This document shows, in pieces, positions 35,150 to 48,100 of a stretch of DNA of 64,000 nucleotides; the first letter of the stretch is position 1; each line of letters starts with the position of its first letter. The notes under the pieces were generated by a model. The model worked only from the letters and a program-made list of their open reading frames with translations. It had not been told where the DNA came from and did no database searches. The translations under genes and the position numbers were made by a program. Source of the DNA: Liolophura sinensis (Eukaryota; Mollusca; Polyplacophora; Chitonida; Chitonidae); contig NC_088302.1 in NCBI RefSeq assembly GCF_032854445.1, positions 30,101,979 to 30,165,978 on the forward strand, read 5' to 3'.

Positions 35150-35770
35150 TGGATATGTACACATGCCAAGAAATAGTTGCCCCCCCCCCCCCCCCCCCAC
35201 CCCCCCCCCCTGTTAACGACATAGTACAGAGGGAGGAGGTCAACTGTTAGAATCCTCGGATCCTCGAATGCGGCTCACCTCATGAGGTTTGTCAAGTACC
35301 TGTGGAGATACCTTTTGGATTTTTGTCATGTGCCAGAAGATAATCGACCGCTTCCACGAAATCTTGCCTAATTCCCTCCCCTTTCATTAGGTTTGTCAAG
35401 TACCTGGTGATAAGCGGTCGTTTCCACCAGACACGGCCTGATTGCCTCCATCAGCAGTTCTTGCTTTAGGAGGGGTCACGTACCTGGAGAGAAGCGGTCG
35501 TTTCTACCAGACAATATCTGTCTGCCTCCTTTACTTACAGGCCTTGCTTCAGTAGGTTTGTCAAGTGCCTGGAGAGTTGCAGTCTTTCTCAACCTACAGG
35601 ATGTTGGTCAATTAGTGTACATGCCATGGAGAGAAGAGACGGTTTCCACTAGACCCTGTCTGGTTTTTCCACCCACAGGATGTTGGTCAATTAGGGTAGC
35701 CTACCTGGAGAAAATCGGTCGTTTCCACCAGACCCTGGCCGGTTTTCTCTAGTCCTGAGGGCCGATTAGT
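35150..35770 (+). repeat. tRNA-like head and degenerate ~75-80 bp repeats, unit 4
   Basis: Orthologue of 10060-10640. The head holds a run of about 33 bases that is C but for a single A (35179-35212), where the other units read CTCCCTCTG. The B-box-like motif is altered (TGTTAGAATCC). Confidence 0.6.
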
Positions 35771-36119
35771 GAAACAAATACACCACATCACAACCAAATT
35801 ATCATTTGCTGGGCTCAAGACATATGCATATGTAAAAAAAAAAGAGGAGAATAGAAAGGGGTGACCACTCCATTTTTTATTGGAATATATCTTATTTAAA
35901 TTCTTCACTTTCGGTAAGCATCCGAGGCACTTAAATCTAAAATCATGAGTCATTTCTTATCGCTAATAAAGTTGTAATGTGAGAGAGAAAACAAATAAAG
36001 TAAACAGGACAATTGCCTTTTATGACAAAATATCTGACCTTGTATTAGAGTTATCCTTTGCTAATTAATTCTTCGTTCTGTTAAAGAAACACAGCGTCGG
36101 TGAATCAAAGCTCTTTAAT

Positions 36120-36460
36120 GGTGTTACATCTTTATGATGCTGGTGTAAGGAGTGGTGATGCTGGTGTGAGGGGTAGCGATGTTGGTGTTACACCGTCGTG
36201 ATACTGGTGTTACACTGTTGTGATGCTGGTGTTACACCGTCGTGATACTGGTGCCGCCATCGTGATACTGGTGGTACACCGTGGTGATAGTAGTGGTACA
36301 CCGTGGTGATACTAGAGGTACACCGTCGTGATACTGGTGTGAGGTTTTCTGATACTCGTGTGAGATGTCATGATACTCGAGTAAAGAATCGTGATATTCG
36401 TGTGAGGTGTGGTGATACTCGTGTAAGGAATCGTGATACTGATGTGAGATGTGAACATAA
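36120..36460. repeat. Minisatellite, unit 4
   Basis: Orthologue of 18600-18930, with its own monomer order and extra GTGATATTCGTGTGAGG-type monomers. Confidence 0.8.
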
Positions 36461-37024
36461 CTGTTAGTGAGCGTCCCCATATATCCATTTCTGTTCATTG
36501 ACGTAAAACGAACAAAAAAAACAATCACATCTACGCTAATCGTTTTTCCATTCGTTTAAATGATAATTTGAAACAGACTGGTGCTCTGAGAAAGGTGAAG
36601 GGGAAAACGAATAAAAACGACGTATACTGAAACATTTTGCGCACGAATACAGAAACAGGCTGATCTGGCCTCTAATCCACTCACAACGGGATGTTAATCC
36701 GTAAGACGGCGCGTGAGAAAGCAGTCGACGGGAGCTCCCACTTTTGCGTGTTCGTTGCAACAACAACAACATATTGACTGGCAAGAACGGATTAAGTTAC
36801 GTATTTTGTCTGCATACCCATCTTACAGGATCAAGTACAATAGTATGCTACACGAAATGCTAAAACTGACTTACAGACGTCGCTGTTTTTTTTGGTGTGC
36901 TGGCCGTCAAAGCTTCTCATGGTGCTTTTTTGTGTAAGAAAAGTAATCCTCTGGTATGAATTTTCTTGCAGAGTTTTGTGTTTTTCCCCTGTGGTCATTT
37001 TTAATAATTGTTACCGTCTCTGTA

Positions 37025-37180
37025 ATATTTATTTATTTATTTGATTGGTGTTTTACGCCGTACTCTAGAATATTTCACTTATACGACGGCGGCCAGCATT
37101 ATGGTGGGTGGAAACCAGGCAGAGCCCGGGGGATACCCACAACCATCCGCAGGTTGCTGGCAGACCTTTCCACGTACGTT
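37025..37180 (-). mobile_element. SINE copy at the right end of the array
   Basis: Keeps the ACTCTAGAATATTTCAC segment missing from the unit 1-3 copies. It passes straight from TTTCCACGTACG to TTTCATCCTATAAACTC, without the ~130 bp found there in the other units. It looks closest to the ancestral state of this insertion. Confidence 0.8.
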
Positions 37181-37230
37181 TCATCCTATAAACTCACCAT
37201 GTGACTGGCAGGCACATATGGCTTGGCTTA

Positions 37231-39016
37231 TCATTTCTCGTGGATGAACATAGGCTAAATCTAAATGCGCTCCTTCCTTTGGCACCGTGTTTTTTTTTTC
37301 TACGCTAAATACCTAAATACTCGCATTATCGGATTCTCTGGTAGTGTGTCGTTTATCGAGATTTTGCATGCCAAACACTTTGATCCGGTCGAGTGAAATG
37401 AAAAAGTTTGAACGTTATGGCGACCGCGCTGGTACGTTTGACCGTTGTGACTCTTTTTGACACTTGTCCGTAGGCCCACATGTCTTATACGTCTGTGCAG
37501 CCACAATATTTATCAAGATAACGCAACCCCCAGTCTTATTTTTTTATCTTCGTTTTGTTTCTCAGAAAGCTGTCAATTTACATGTTGGCCTATATGCCGC
37601 TGTTGTTGTTGTTGGTGCAGTAATCGGCGTGGATCCAGGCTAATGCACCTTTTGATCCCCCCTCCTCCCCCCTACCCCCCTTACTCTCCTCCACACTTAC
37701 CGCGGTTATAAGTTCTCTCCTGCTGCGCCGTTCGCCAGTGTTGTTTTAGCTGACACGGACTACTTTTGAAGAAAACCCGAATGAGCCATTTCAAATTGGT
37801 TCGTTTTTCTTGTGGATAAAACGACTGAAGCTTACACCATTTGTTTTCTATTCGGGATTTCCATTCGCGAAAAGTGAAGAAAAAACGCAGCATATATGGG
37901 GACGCTCCCGTAAGGTGCACACAACCGTACATAATTTGTACAGAATGTTTCAATAGCGGCTCTATACCGGAGATGTTTGACTATACCGGAGGCTACATCG
38001 AAGGTAAACAATCAACAAGCACAAATCCAATCGAATTTTTGCTGTTTTCTTTTTTTCGAGTAGCCCGAATAATTTAGTTTCAGAAAATATCAACCACGTT
38101 GGTGCAGAGGTTACCCTTCAAAATAGGTAATAAACTTCCGAAATTTATAAGGCACGTCGCATTATAACTTTTACAAACTTTAAAATTCTCTGTTTATTGG
38201 TGCAGGTAGGGGCCTGATTTTTACTGAAAGAAAATAATTTGAGCTTTCCTTGGTAAATACCCGAAAATCTAGGATTTGATAAATAAAAAGTTCCAAACAA
38301 TTGTCAAAGATATTTGTTCGCTAAAACTGATATGTCAAGTGAAGAATCGCATGACATATCACTAAAACAACGTCGAAGAGACAAAGAAACAAATGTTTTT
38401 TTAAATTATTTTAAAGAAAATTAGGACGGTATCATGCAAAAACGATTGACAGTTTCTTGTAAGATGCTCAAATGGCATCTGATGATCTTGGCAAGTAGTT
38501 TTAAAATAGTTTTCAACATCGTGGTTTTCAGCTGAGATTTAAACATAAAGTATTCAGTCGCACTGGAATTACTACATATATTAGCGCACATATATTGCGA
38601 CATTGAAAACGATACTTATGAAACTCCCCTGACGTAGACAGGGGGGTTATAAATTTTTATCAGAGTCGATATAATTTCCATTATCAAAATTGATATTTTG
38701 TGAAGGTGTGAATCTATGAGTTAAGGAACCGTATTTGCATTAAAAATTTATATAGCAGAAAAAAAATTTTTATTTTTATTTTCAAAAAAAGTACACCGGC
38801 CCTGGAAAGTTTGTCCCGAACGTGTTGGGTTGAACTAATGTACAAAAGTTTTTCGCCCACATCTCTGGGATTTACTCCCGGGTTTTCTCATAATTGTGAC
38901 AATCACGTCTCAGCTCCAAGTTGATGTTTCTAAAATGTAAAACCACTCCATGAAGAATATGTATTTTAAATGACACTGGTTGAAAATTCGAAGTGTCGTC
39001 ATTTTACCTGTCGTCA
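37231..39016. other. Single-copy stretch; includes probable 3' UTR of the channel gene
   Basis: No supported coding exon. The part just left of 39017 should hold the channel 3' UTR on the minus strand; TTTATT motifs near 38769-38780 read AATAAA on that strand. A pyrimidine-rich stretch lies at 37650-37690. Confidence 0.45.
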
Positions 39017-39166
39017 TTATAGCCAGACCGTGTAGAAAAGCCAGTAAAATATGTTCAGAAAGGAGAACACGGCGGGAAATAAAACCCGCGAGACTCGATC
39101 TAGACACAACGCTCGTTTCCGGCCCACCAAAGTCAGACTTGTCTTCGATTCACACGTCTCGTCTTC
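39017..39166 (-). CDS. Channel exon 8: M4 and stop
   Basis: 150 nt after TGTTATACAG. Encodes a short loop end ([20 protein letters not shown]), then [11 protein letters not shown] and the M4 helix [14 protein letters not shown] before TAA at 39017-39019. The D..SR..FP.....N..YW pattern is diagnostic of M4. Confidence 0.93.
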   Translation of the reverse strand, partial: EDETCESKTSLTLVGRKRALCLDRVSRVLFPAVFSFLNIFYWLFYTVWL

Positions 39167-42100
39167 CTGTATAACATAGAAACACAGGTTCGACAAGGAA
39201 AAGTGTCGCGTGTAAATGGTGAGGCAAAGTAACGTATTTGGTTGTACAAAAGTGCTAGAATACTAACGTTTACAGCGTAAACAGCATTTAAGGACCTACA
39301 CCATGTGCTATATAGCCGTTGTATATTTCTTTCGATGAAAATTGGTTGGAAGTTTGGAAAATGAGTCAGATCATTGCAGACCAATTAGGTCGCAATATGA
39401 CAACGGCTACTTGAGCATACTCATGGACTATTCTCTTGTTGATCGTAAGTTAGGTCGTGTTTAGGTTATTCTTCTAAAGATTGTGTCATCTAAGGATTTT
39501 TTTTTTAAGAATACCTAAGAGTTGAATTCAATGTAATTATCTACATAAGGCAGCACTGTAAAAAACAAATAAATGTTTTATCCATTTTTTTTAGAACTAT
39601 ATAGCCTACAACTGTTATGGCCGACCTGTTTGATGTCGTCCACCTCACTTCCGGTTTTGCTCTCCACATTGGGGTCGTTCTTCTTCCGTCTAGATAGAAC
39701 GTTGACAAAAGCGAACTCGAGCAGAGCAGAGAAGACGAAGCCCAGACACAAGGCCATCCAGACGTCTATAGCCTTGATGTAGGAAACCTTAGGTAGCGTG
39801 TTGCGGAGACTGGAGCTCTGGGTAGTGAGGGTCAGCACTGTGAGCACTCCGAGGGTGATTCTGGCGGGGATGGCGTCCACATCGAGCCAGAAGGAGACCC
39901 AGGAGAGGATAACGATCAAGGTACTGGGGATGTATACCTGAATGACGTAATACCAGATGTCTCTCTCCAGAACGATGCTCGCCCGAATGCACGTGAAATT
40001 CCCGACTGCATGAAGAACGAAAACCAGACATTTAGTGTTTGGATTGAATAGTTTTGTTGTTTTACAGTTTCATAATATATCAGGGAACTGTATAATGTAT
40101 TATATTATAATATATAAAATGTGTAATAATTATGCATAACGGAATTAAGCCGGAAATATAAACTGTAAAACTATTTATACATGTCTGACCCAGTTCAATA
40201 CAAAATGCTACAAGCTTGTTTTCCTTTGTTTTGTGCTGAATTGTTCAGTCTTTGGGGGTGATTTCGGTGGATGAGTTCATTTAATGTTGAACTCGGATTT
40301 CGACATTCGAAATCCACCACTCCAATAACTGAGTCATGGGAATTCCCTCCAGGTACAGTTACAGTATAAACACCGCATGAAAAATGGATATGTTTTGCAC
40401 TCGTAAGGCAACTGTGTCAAAAATAACGGCTTTGGCTGGAATTTGATGAAACAGAAAATAAACATGGAAAATAAGCATTCCTAAGATACCGCTGGGTAAC
40501 GTTGAATGGACCACGCTGGGTAACGTTGAATGGACCACGCTGGGTAACGTTGAATGAACCACGCTGGGTAACGTTGAATGAATCACGTTGCTTGTAAACC
40601 ATCCGATATATTAATGCGATTTACCATTAAGGCTGGTTTCCGTTGGTTCTGACGTGGCTTTAAGTTAGGGTGATTATATTTTTTTTCTTTCTCCAGGGTC
40701 GACTCGCTTTCTTTCACGCCTAAAGCTAACGTCCGTCATGTAAGTAAAATGATCTTGTCTATATGACTTTAAAGAGGTTATACCGTAGATTTTTGGTAAA
40801 AAATCTTAATTCAGAAATGAAATCAAATTTTCTTTATTTCCAAGAATAGCTCAAATTATTGCCTCTCAGTCAATGTCAGATTTGTACCTGTATTATTTAA
40901 AACGATTCTAAAACATGAATAAGTTACTATTATATATATTATACATTATTTATTATTTCTAAAATAATAGCGAAATTCTATTGAATCCACGTTTTTATAG
41001 TTTAGATAAGATAGATTCTTTATTGTATGTCTATGTATGGCTGGTGGATGGTGGACACGGTAAAGGCAACAAGCCCAGGCGTATCAACAATATATATAAG
41101 AGATGCCCCTACGGTTTTATAGAGCTCAGATAAGGTAGACTCTTCACGGCATGACTTGATATACCATATGGTATGAAGTCCTATTATATATGATTCTGTG
41201 TTTTACAGTTATGACTTCACACATGCATATAAAGTGTAGAAATCAGAATTACAAAAATAAGGACATGACATGACATAGAACTGTATCTTCACTAAGTTTC
41301 TTTACTAAAAAATGGGTATCGAGGACGACATGGAATAGATCGCACAATCTATGAGCTTCGCACGAGAAAAGCTGTAGACGAGGAGTAGAAAGCAGGGGGA
41401 AAGGTGAATAAATATGCCTCCTATCTGACTGGGGGATCGGGGGCCAAATCCTGGTCGGAGGCCGTACCAGAATAACAAAAAAATTACAACAGAATGCCGC
41501 AGACACTTGCTGCTAGGTAAAACATAGAAGGGCCAAAACGTCTTAATGCGAACACCCTCTTATGTTTACATTGGCATTACCCAGTTTTTTTTTCAGCAGC
41601 AGTTGTTGTAGATAAGGTAAAGAAAGGGGATAGTGTATAAACAGGGTACAAAATACTACTAAATCTTTCGAGAAATGCCCAGCTCAATTTCCCTGTTTTA
41701 ATTCACGGAAACATATTGCCAATCTGGTTTAATGAACTATAGCCCCTGAACATTAACGGTTATTTTACTTTTTGTTTTTGCTTGAGATATTTGTTAGCAC
41801 GTTTTACTAAGAAATATCGGTAATGTAGACAACATCATCGGAGACTGAACCAATCACGATTCACACATTGCCATTCAGTTTTACGTCATAGAGTCGCCTA
41901 ACTTGCGTATAATGCCTTTCAGTACACAAGGTTTTCAATATCGTTTTTGTACATCTGACACAACTATTTAATGCGATATTACATGGATGTTAATGAAACT
42001 TTATTCTTCAACCATCGATTAGCTCTTTGATAATATGATCACTTTGCTGCTAGTTTGGTGGATGTATTTGCATGAAGGGAAAGTTCTAGTACTAGCAATA

Positions 42101-45100
42101 GTAGAACTAAATCCCCGTTATGAACCAAAGATTCTACACAACCAATTTCTCGCAGGCGGTTTTCACCGAAACAGTTAGAATCCCATTCTTTTATAGGAAG
42201 AATATAATTTGAACAGAAACTAATTATCATTAAATCCCGCCAACCACCAAATTACAATTACCACTTCTAATATAAATTAGCACTTTACATGCATGGAATT
42301 TTCCCATTGTCGCCAGTGATTGAGTTAATGATGGTAATTTTTTTAGGGTTCAAGTTGTTACTCTGGAACTAAGTTTCCATCATTCCACAGTGACACAGAA
42401 TCGAAAAGTTTCTTAATGTGTCTCTATCATGCTTTACACATTCAGGATGAGGAATCAATCTTGAACAATGTCACTATATACTGTACGATGGACATCATGT
42501 GATTATATGCTGTACGATGGACATAATGTGATTATATACTGTACAGTGGATCACATGTCATTATATACTGTACGGTGGATCACATGTCATTATATACTGT
42601 AAGGTGGATCACATGCCATTATATACTGTACGTTGGAATGAGTGAGTGCTTGGGGTTTAACGTCGTACTTAACAATTTTTCAGTCATATGACGACGAAAG
42701 AATCCTTAGAGTGCGCGTAATGTGCCTCCTTGTTGCAGGACGGATTTCCACCCTCATTTATCTAGTGCTGCTTCACTGGAACGCCTTACCGAAGGCAAGT
42801 AAGCCGCCTCGCCCGAGCCATTATACTAATACGGGTCAACCAGTCGTTGCACCTGTTAAAGTTTCGCTCCCTAAGTGGACGTTATAAAAACTGTGCTATC
42901 GAGCCGGTCTGTACAGTGGACATCATGTCATTATATACTGTATGGTGGATCACATGTCATTATATACTGTACGGTGGACCACATGTCATTATATACTGTA
43001 CGGTGGATCACATGTCATAATATACTGTCCGGTAGACATCATGTCATACTGTACCGTGGACCACATGTCATTATATACTGTATGGTGGATCACATGTCAT
43101 AAACTGTACCGTGGACATCATGTGATTATATATTGTACGGTGGACCACATGTCATTATATACTGTACGGTGGATCACATGTCATAATATACTGTACGATG
43201 GACATCATGTCATTATATACTGTACCGTGGATCACATGTCATTATATACTGTACCGTGGACAACATGTCATTATCTACTGTACCGTGGATCACATGTCAT
43301 TATATACTGTACCGTGGACAACATGTCATTATATACTGTACCGTGGACCACATGTTATTATATACTGTATGGTGGATCACATGTCATTATATACTGTCCG
43401 GTGGACATCATGTCATACTGTACCGTGGACCACATGTCATTATATACTGTATGGTGGATCACATGTCATTATAAACTGTACGGTGGACATCATGTGATTA
43501 TATATTGTACCGCGGACCACATGTCATTATATACTGTACGGTGGATCACATGTCATAATATACTGTACGGTGGACATCATGTCATTATATACTGTACCGT
43601 GGGTCACATGTCATAAACTGTACCGTGGACAACATGTCATTATATACTGTACCGTGGATCACATGTCATTATATACTGTACCGTGGACAACATGTCATTA
43701 TATACTGTACCGTGGACCACATGTCATTATATACTGTACCGTGGACCACATGTCATTATATACTGTACCGTGGACAACATGACATTATATACTGTACCGT
43801 GGACAACATGTCATTATATACTGTACCGTGGACCACATGTCATTATATACTGTACCGTGGACCACATGTCATTATATACTGTACCGTGGACAACATGACA
43901 TTATATACTGTACCGTGGACAACATGTCATTATATACTGTACCGTGGACCACATGTTATTATATACTGTATGGTGGACCACATGTCATTATATACTGTAC
44001 GGTGGACACCCGGACTTACAGCTTGGGTGTAGTGTCAGCTATACTGGTATCTATATTTATTTCCGATACAAACACAGCTGTGATGTCTACGTTGCGCCAA
44101 ACCAAAGCACTTATGGGAATGTGAGTAACCAAAACCGAAGGTGTACAGTTTGAGTGTTGTGTCAGTGATACTGGTATCTATATTTACTATCCATACAAAC
44201 ACTGCTGTGATATCTACGTTGCGCCAAACCAAAGCACTTGTGGGAATGCGAGTAACCAAAACTGAAGACAAGCAACAGTAAACATTGCACTGAAACTCAC
44301 TGAAAATATGAGTAGTTCCATCTATTGTTGTTTAACGTGAAACACAAAAGGGCACATGCAGAATTTGCACTGAAATTATACCAAGTAATGGATAAGGCAG
44401 GGTTAGGGAAGCGGAACGATGTATAATGTTTTGAAATCAGAGAAATAATAATTACTATACAAAGATACGAAAATAAGGTTTGGTAAAATTCTGCTTCAAA
44501 GCATTGTGGGTAGAAGAGAGAGAACTGACCTCCGATTAATCCGCTGTCCCCTGGCAGGAGTCATAAAGAAAACATGGACAGATTTTAAGATGGTTTATTG
44601 ATAAAATGTTTCACATTTTCCCTTAACACAACCTGGTCATGACCTATGTAGCGTATGCCGTCTGAATGAAGGGGTTCAAATTTCACCTCATCAAGGTGTA
44701 CTTGTTTACCGTGATGATCGGTCAATAAAATAACATCTTTCATAAAGGTACGTTACCACTGGATGAATCTGGATAGCCCATGGGATTTTAGTGTACGGAT
44801 GCCATCAAGGTAAGAATTATTATTCCACTGTAACATCGAAAACCATTCTAAATGTTTCCACTCATGTACAATTGTGAGATACAGTTACAAATTCTGCCGA
44901 TGTGCCAACAAAACATGCCGTGTACTCTCTAGATTGAAAAAGGTCCTTCACTAATCAAGTCGTTCGCTGGAATTGGAGTATTTTAGTGCCCTTTATATCA
45001 TTGTCATCTACTGAAATATTGTAAAATAGATTTAAATGTTTCCACGAACCGGTTGAATCCCACGAATGCAGCCCAGATGTATATGCCATTCTAACCACAC

Positions 45101-48100
45101 CCTACTCCGCCCCGGCATTAATCGATAGTGTTGTAGCTTAACGGCTCATGCCAGTTTTATCAGAACACAATTTAAACACCCCCACTCCGCCCCGGCATTA
45201 ATCGATACTGTTGCGGCTTAACGGGTTATGCCAGTTTTATCAGAACACAATTTAAAGCTTGTCCACACTTCCCAGACTCACCTTCTCCGTACGTCTTCGT
45301 GCAGTCAAGGGCCGTCGTGTCTTGCTTCTTAAACTGTGGTATTAACAGACTGTCTGAATACTCTATAGGTCTGTGATCAAACCAGCTGAACACCAAGTAG
45401 TCCGTCGTGTAACTGTCTGTCAAAGAAACAACAGAATGATGTTCGGAAGATATAGCACTTCAAAGCAGGTTTCCTACTGAGGTGAAAGCTATTGCAGCCC
45501 GCCAAAACATTTAGCACAGAAATGCATACTGCAGGTGAAATGATTCAATCCTTTCCATAATTTACTTTCCTCAATTAATTTTTGGAACCACTGCCATACT
45601 GGGCTATACGCTGATGTTTCCACTTTGCTCAGACAGATAATAGATTGCTCTCGACGGTAGTCGTTTGTCCATTTATGCTGTTATATACGAATTAAATAGT
45701 AATTTTTTCGTTTAGATTGACATACAGCATTGGGCAGTATAAACCATCATCTATTAGACACGCGCATCTTTATTAGTCTTTGTGTAGAAAAATGACACAT
45801 CTACTTACAACTTTCTGCAGTAATGCCACAGATTTGGGTGTCGAATGGGTATTTGTGCAAGTTCATCATACACGATAATGTCATGGATAATCTGTGAACA
45901 GATGTACGAGAAAGTTTAAAACTTACACCGTATATAGTAAAAAACACGTTTTCTAATCGAGCAGGGGCATAAACCATGACTACAATACCAAAGCGGTTAA
46001 AAGCCAGCCCACTAAATTTAACCTGTTTGATTTCACATTATGTGCTAAAGTTAAAAACAAAACCATTCAACCATTATTTCACGCTTCACGTCCACTGCCC
46101 CCCCCATTTTCTCTACCTGACGCTGTAGAAGATGGTGCCGTTCCGGTAGAGGTGCATAAGCTTGTTGGGCACGGTGACAACGTGGAAGGCTGCCCTCTTT
46201 TCGTTAGTAAAGTACAGATCCGGTACCCAGACCCGGGCCATGATCTTCGTGTCCAGCTCCAGAGGTTCTGTGATGATAGGGTAGGCAGAGTAAGACAATC
46301 GGGCATCGTGCCACTTCTGACGGACGAAGATCGTCAGAGAGTATTCCTGTAGCAAGACATCAAAGGTGCAAAGTTAGACCAAGATAGATACTGTAGATAG
46401 CAATAGCTGACACCTGGGGCCGATTACACAAGGTCATTTCTGACTTAAGTGAATATTTGAAACTTCACAGTGCTTAGTTTTTGGCAGTGTAAGTTGAATT
46501 TTGGACACATTTGTCTTAAGATAATATTGATGAGGTGAACAAAATTTCTAAAGCCGAAAACTGAGATTTAAGATCGCAGTTGAAATTTTTGCTTAAGTCG
46601 GAAATGGCTTTGAGAAATCGGCTCCTGCCGGTGTCCTCCGTCAAAAGCAACTAATATCGAACTTGAGTTAAAGTCCTGATCACGGAGAGAAAGGCAACCG
46701 GGAATGTTTGATATTAAATGAACAATGGAATGATTTCAAATACAAAATTTTAAGGTACAGGGCAGAAGTCGTATTCTTCAAAGATGTGGCCTCAGCCATT
46801 TGAGTTATAAGGAATCTATGAGGTGAAACAGACATTCGTATTCCAGCCGTCAACCAAAGTGAAGGTTCCGAGTCAATAATCGCAAGGCCAATTCCCAAAA
46901 CGACGCTTAACACAAACCACCAAAGAACTAAGAAAGTATGTGAAGTACAAAATTAGGACGGAATCACGCAGAGAGAAGCTGTCAACAGTTTTCAATGAAC
47001 TCAGCTTATTTACTTCATTTATTGTTCTTAATAGACTATTCTTTTTCTTTAATGTAAATTTCTTTTATTAATTTATTTTTTTCTGATGTAAAGTTGCACA
47101 AGTGTTAGTGTTTATCCCGTGGCCTATTTGTACTGCTAAAGAGAAATCCGTACACGTGGCCAGGTTTTCACTGTCCTCACCATCGCAGCTTCGTTAAAGG
47201 TGTCCACGCTGTAGATGTATATCTGTACCGAGACATTAGTCGGTATGTCTGAAATGTATAAAATTAATATTTAACTGTTAGAAAAGATATAATTTAACGG
47301 GTTTATATAGCTTAGCATATCAACAGCCTTCATTTATTTATTGTTTTAACGCTATACTCTAGAATTTTTCACTTAAACGGATGGAGGTAACCGAAGTGCA
47401 CGAGGGACACTACCGACCTTCGGTAAGTTACTGATGAACTTTCTCACAGATATGTTGGAAGACAAGTGAACTGCAACGGACATTAGAGTGCGTAAAATAC
47501 TTCACTAGCGTCGTCGACCGCTTGCTGTCATCAAGGCCTGACGGATAGTGAGAGCTGAGAAATTTGAAAATTCCCTGTCCATGCTCTGGTTTTAACACGA
47601 GTTATATTACGAGTTAATAACATGGAATGCTGGATGGCTAAAGTGGATTTTTTTTGGCTGCATGGTTGAAATTGTTTATATAAATGTACAGTATATGCAT
47701 CATTTATTTAATATGGCGGGTGTTAAATAGGTCAGTTTTATAGGTAAATTATCTAAAATGCTTGAATACGTTATTACATACGATACATGCAGAATTGTTA
47801 TTCTTTGTATCTGTGAAGTTGTGAGACAGCGTCACTATCTCGGTATATATAGACGGGCTAATTTGCTGACATATACTGAGTGCTGTAACACAGTTAAAAC
47901 TGTATTGGTCACAATGTTACTGGGCATTTAAATACACTTAAAGGTGGAGAAAACATAAAAATTACATAACGTTCAGATGAAAGAGTGCGAAAAGTTAGTT
48001 ATAAATATGGTCTGCAATATTTTTTTCGATTTTTCTTTACAGAGAAAAAGACATCTGAAAATAATGCATGATGGGTATTTAGCGTATATAGCCTGTATGG

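Larger units (their letters stand above)
5563..37230 (+). repeat. Tandem array of four kinase gene units
   Basis: Four direct units: about 5563-12975, 12976-21889, 21890-30484 and 30485-37230. The left edge is where similarity between 5563 onward and 12970/21885/30480 begins. The right edge is the point after GGCTTGGCTTA (37221-37230) where similarity stops. Each unit has a promoter, a four-exon gene and a repeat-rich spacer. The fourth lacks the distal spacer. Kinase exons are almost identical between copies. Shared substitutions pair units 1 with 2 (ESLESL) and 3 with 4 (DSQESL). Confidence 0.92.
34335..37230. other. Truncated spacer of unit 4 and right end of the array
   Basis: Contains AATAAA 34658, the tRNA-like-headed repeats (35150-35770) with a C-tract, the minisatellite (36120-36460) and a SINE (37025-37180). 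Similarity to other spacers ends after GGCTTGGCTTA at 37230, where units 1-3 continue into the dispersed repeat. Confidence 0.65.
40006..45281 (-). other. Channel intron 6 (5.3 kb)
   Basis: Largely repeats: a 24-bp minisatellite (40491-40588), a 29-bp minisatellite (42466-44009) with an inserted repeat, a ~127-bp duplication (44014-44265) and an 80-bp duplication beside the exon 6 donor (45099-45256). The rest (40600-42460, 44270-45090) holds nothing recognised. Confidence 0.7.

Noticed and set aside
42875-44124. Several overlapping plus-strand frames of repeat peptide ([11 protein letters not shown] type)
   Set aside because: A 29-bp monomer without stops opens all three frames; this is minisatellite sequence, not genes.
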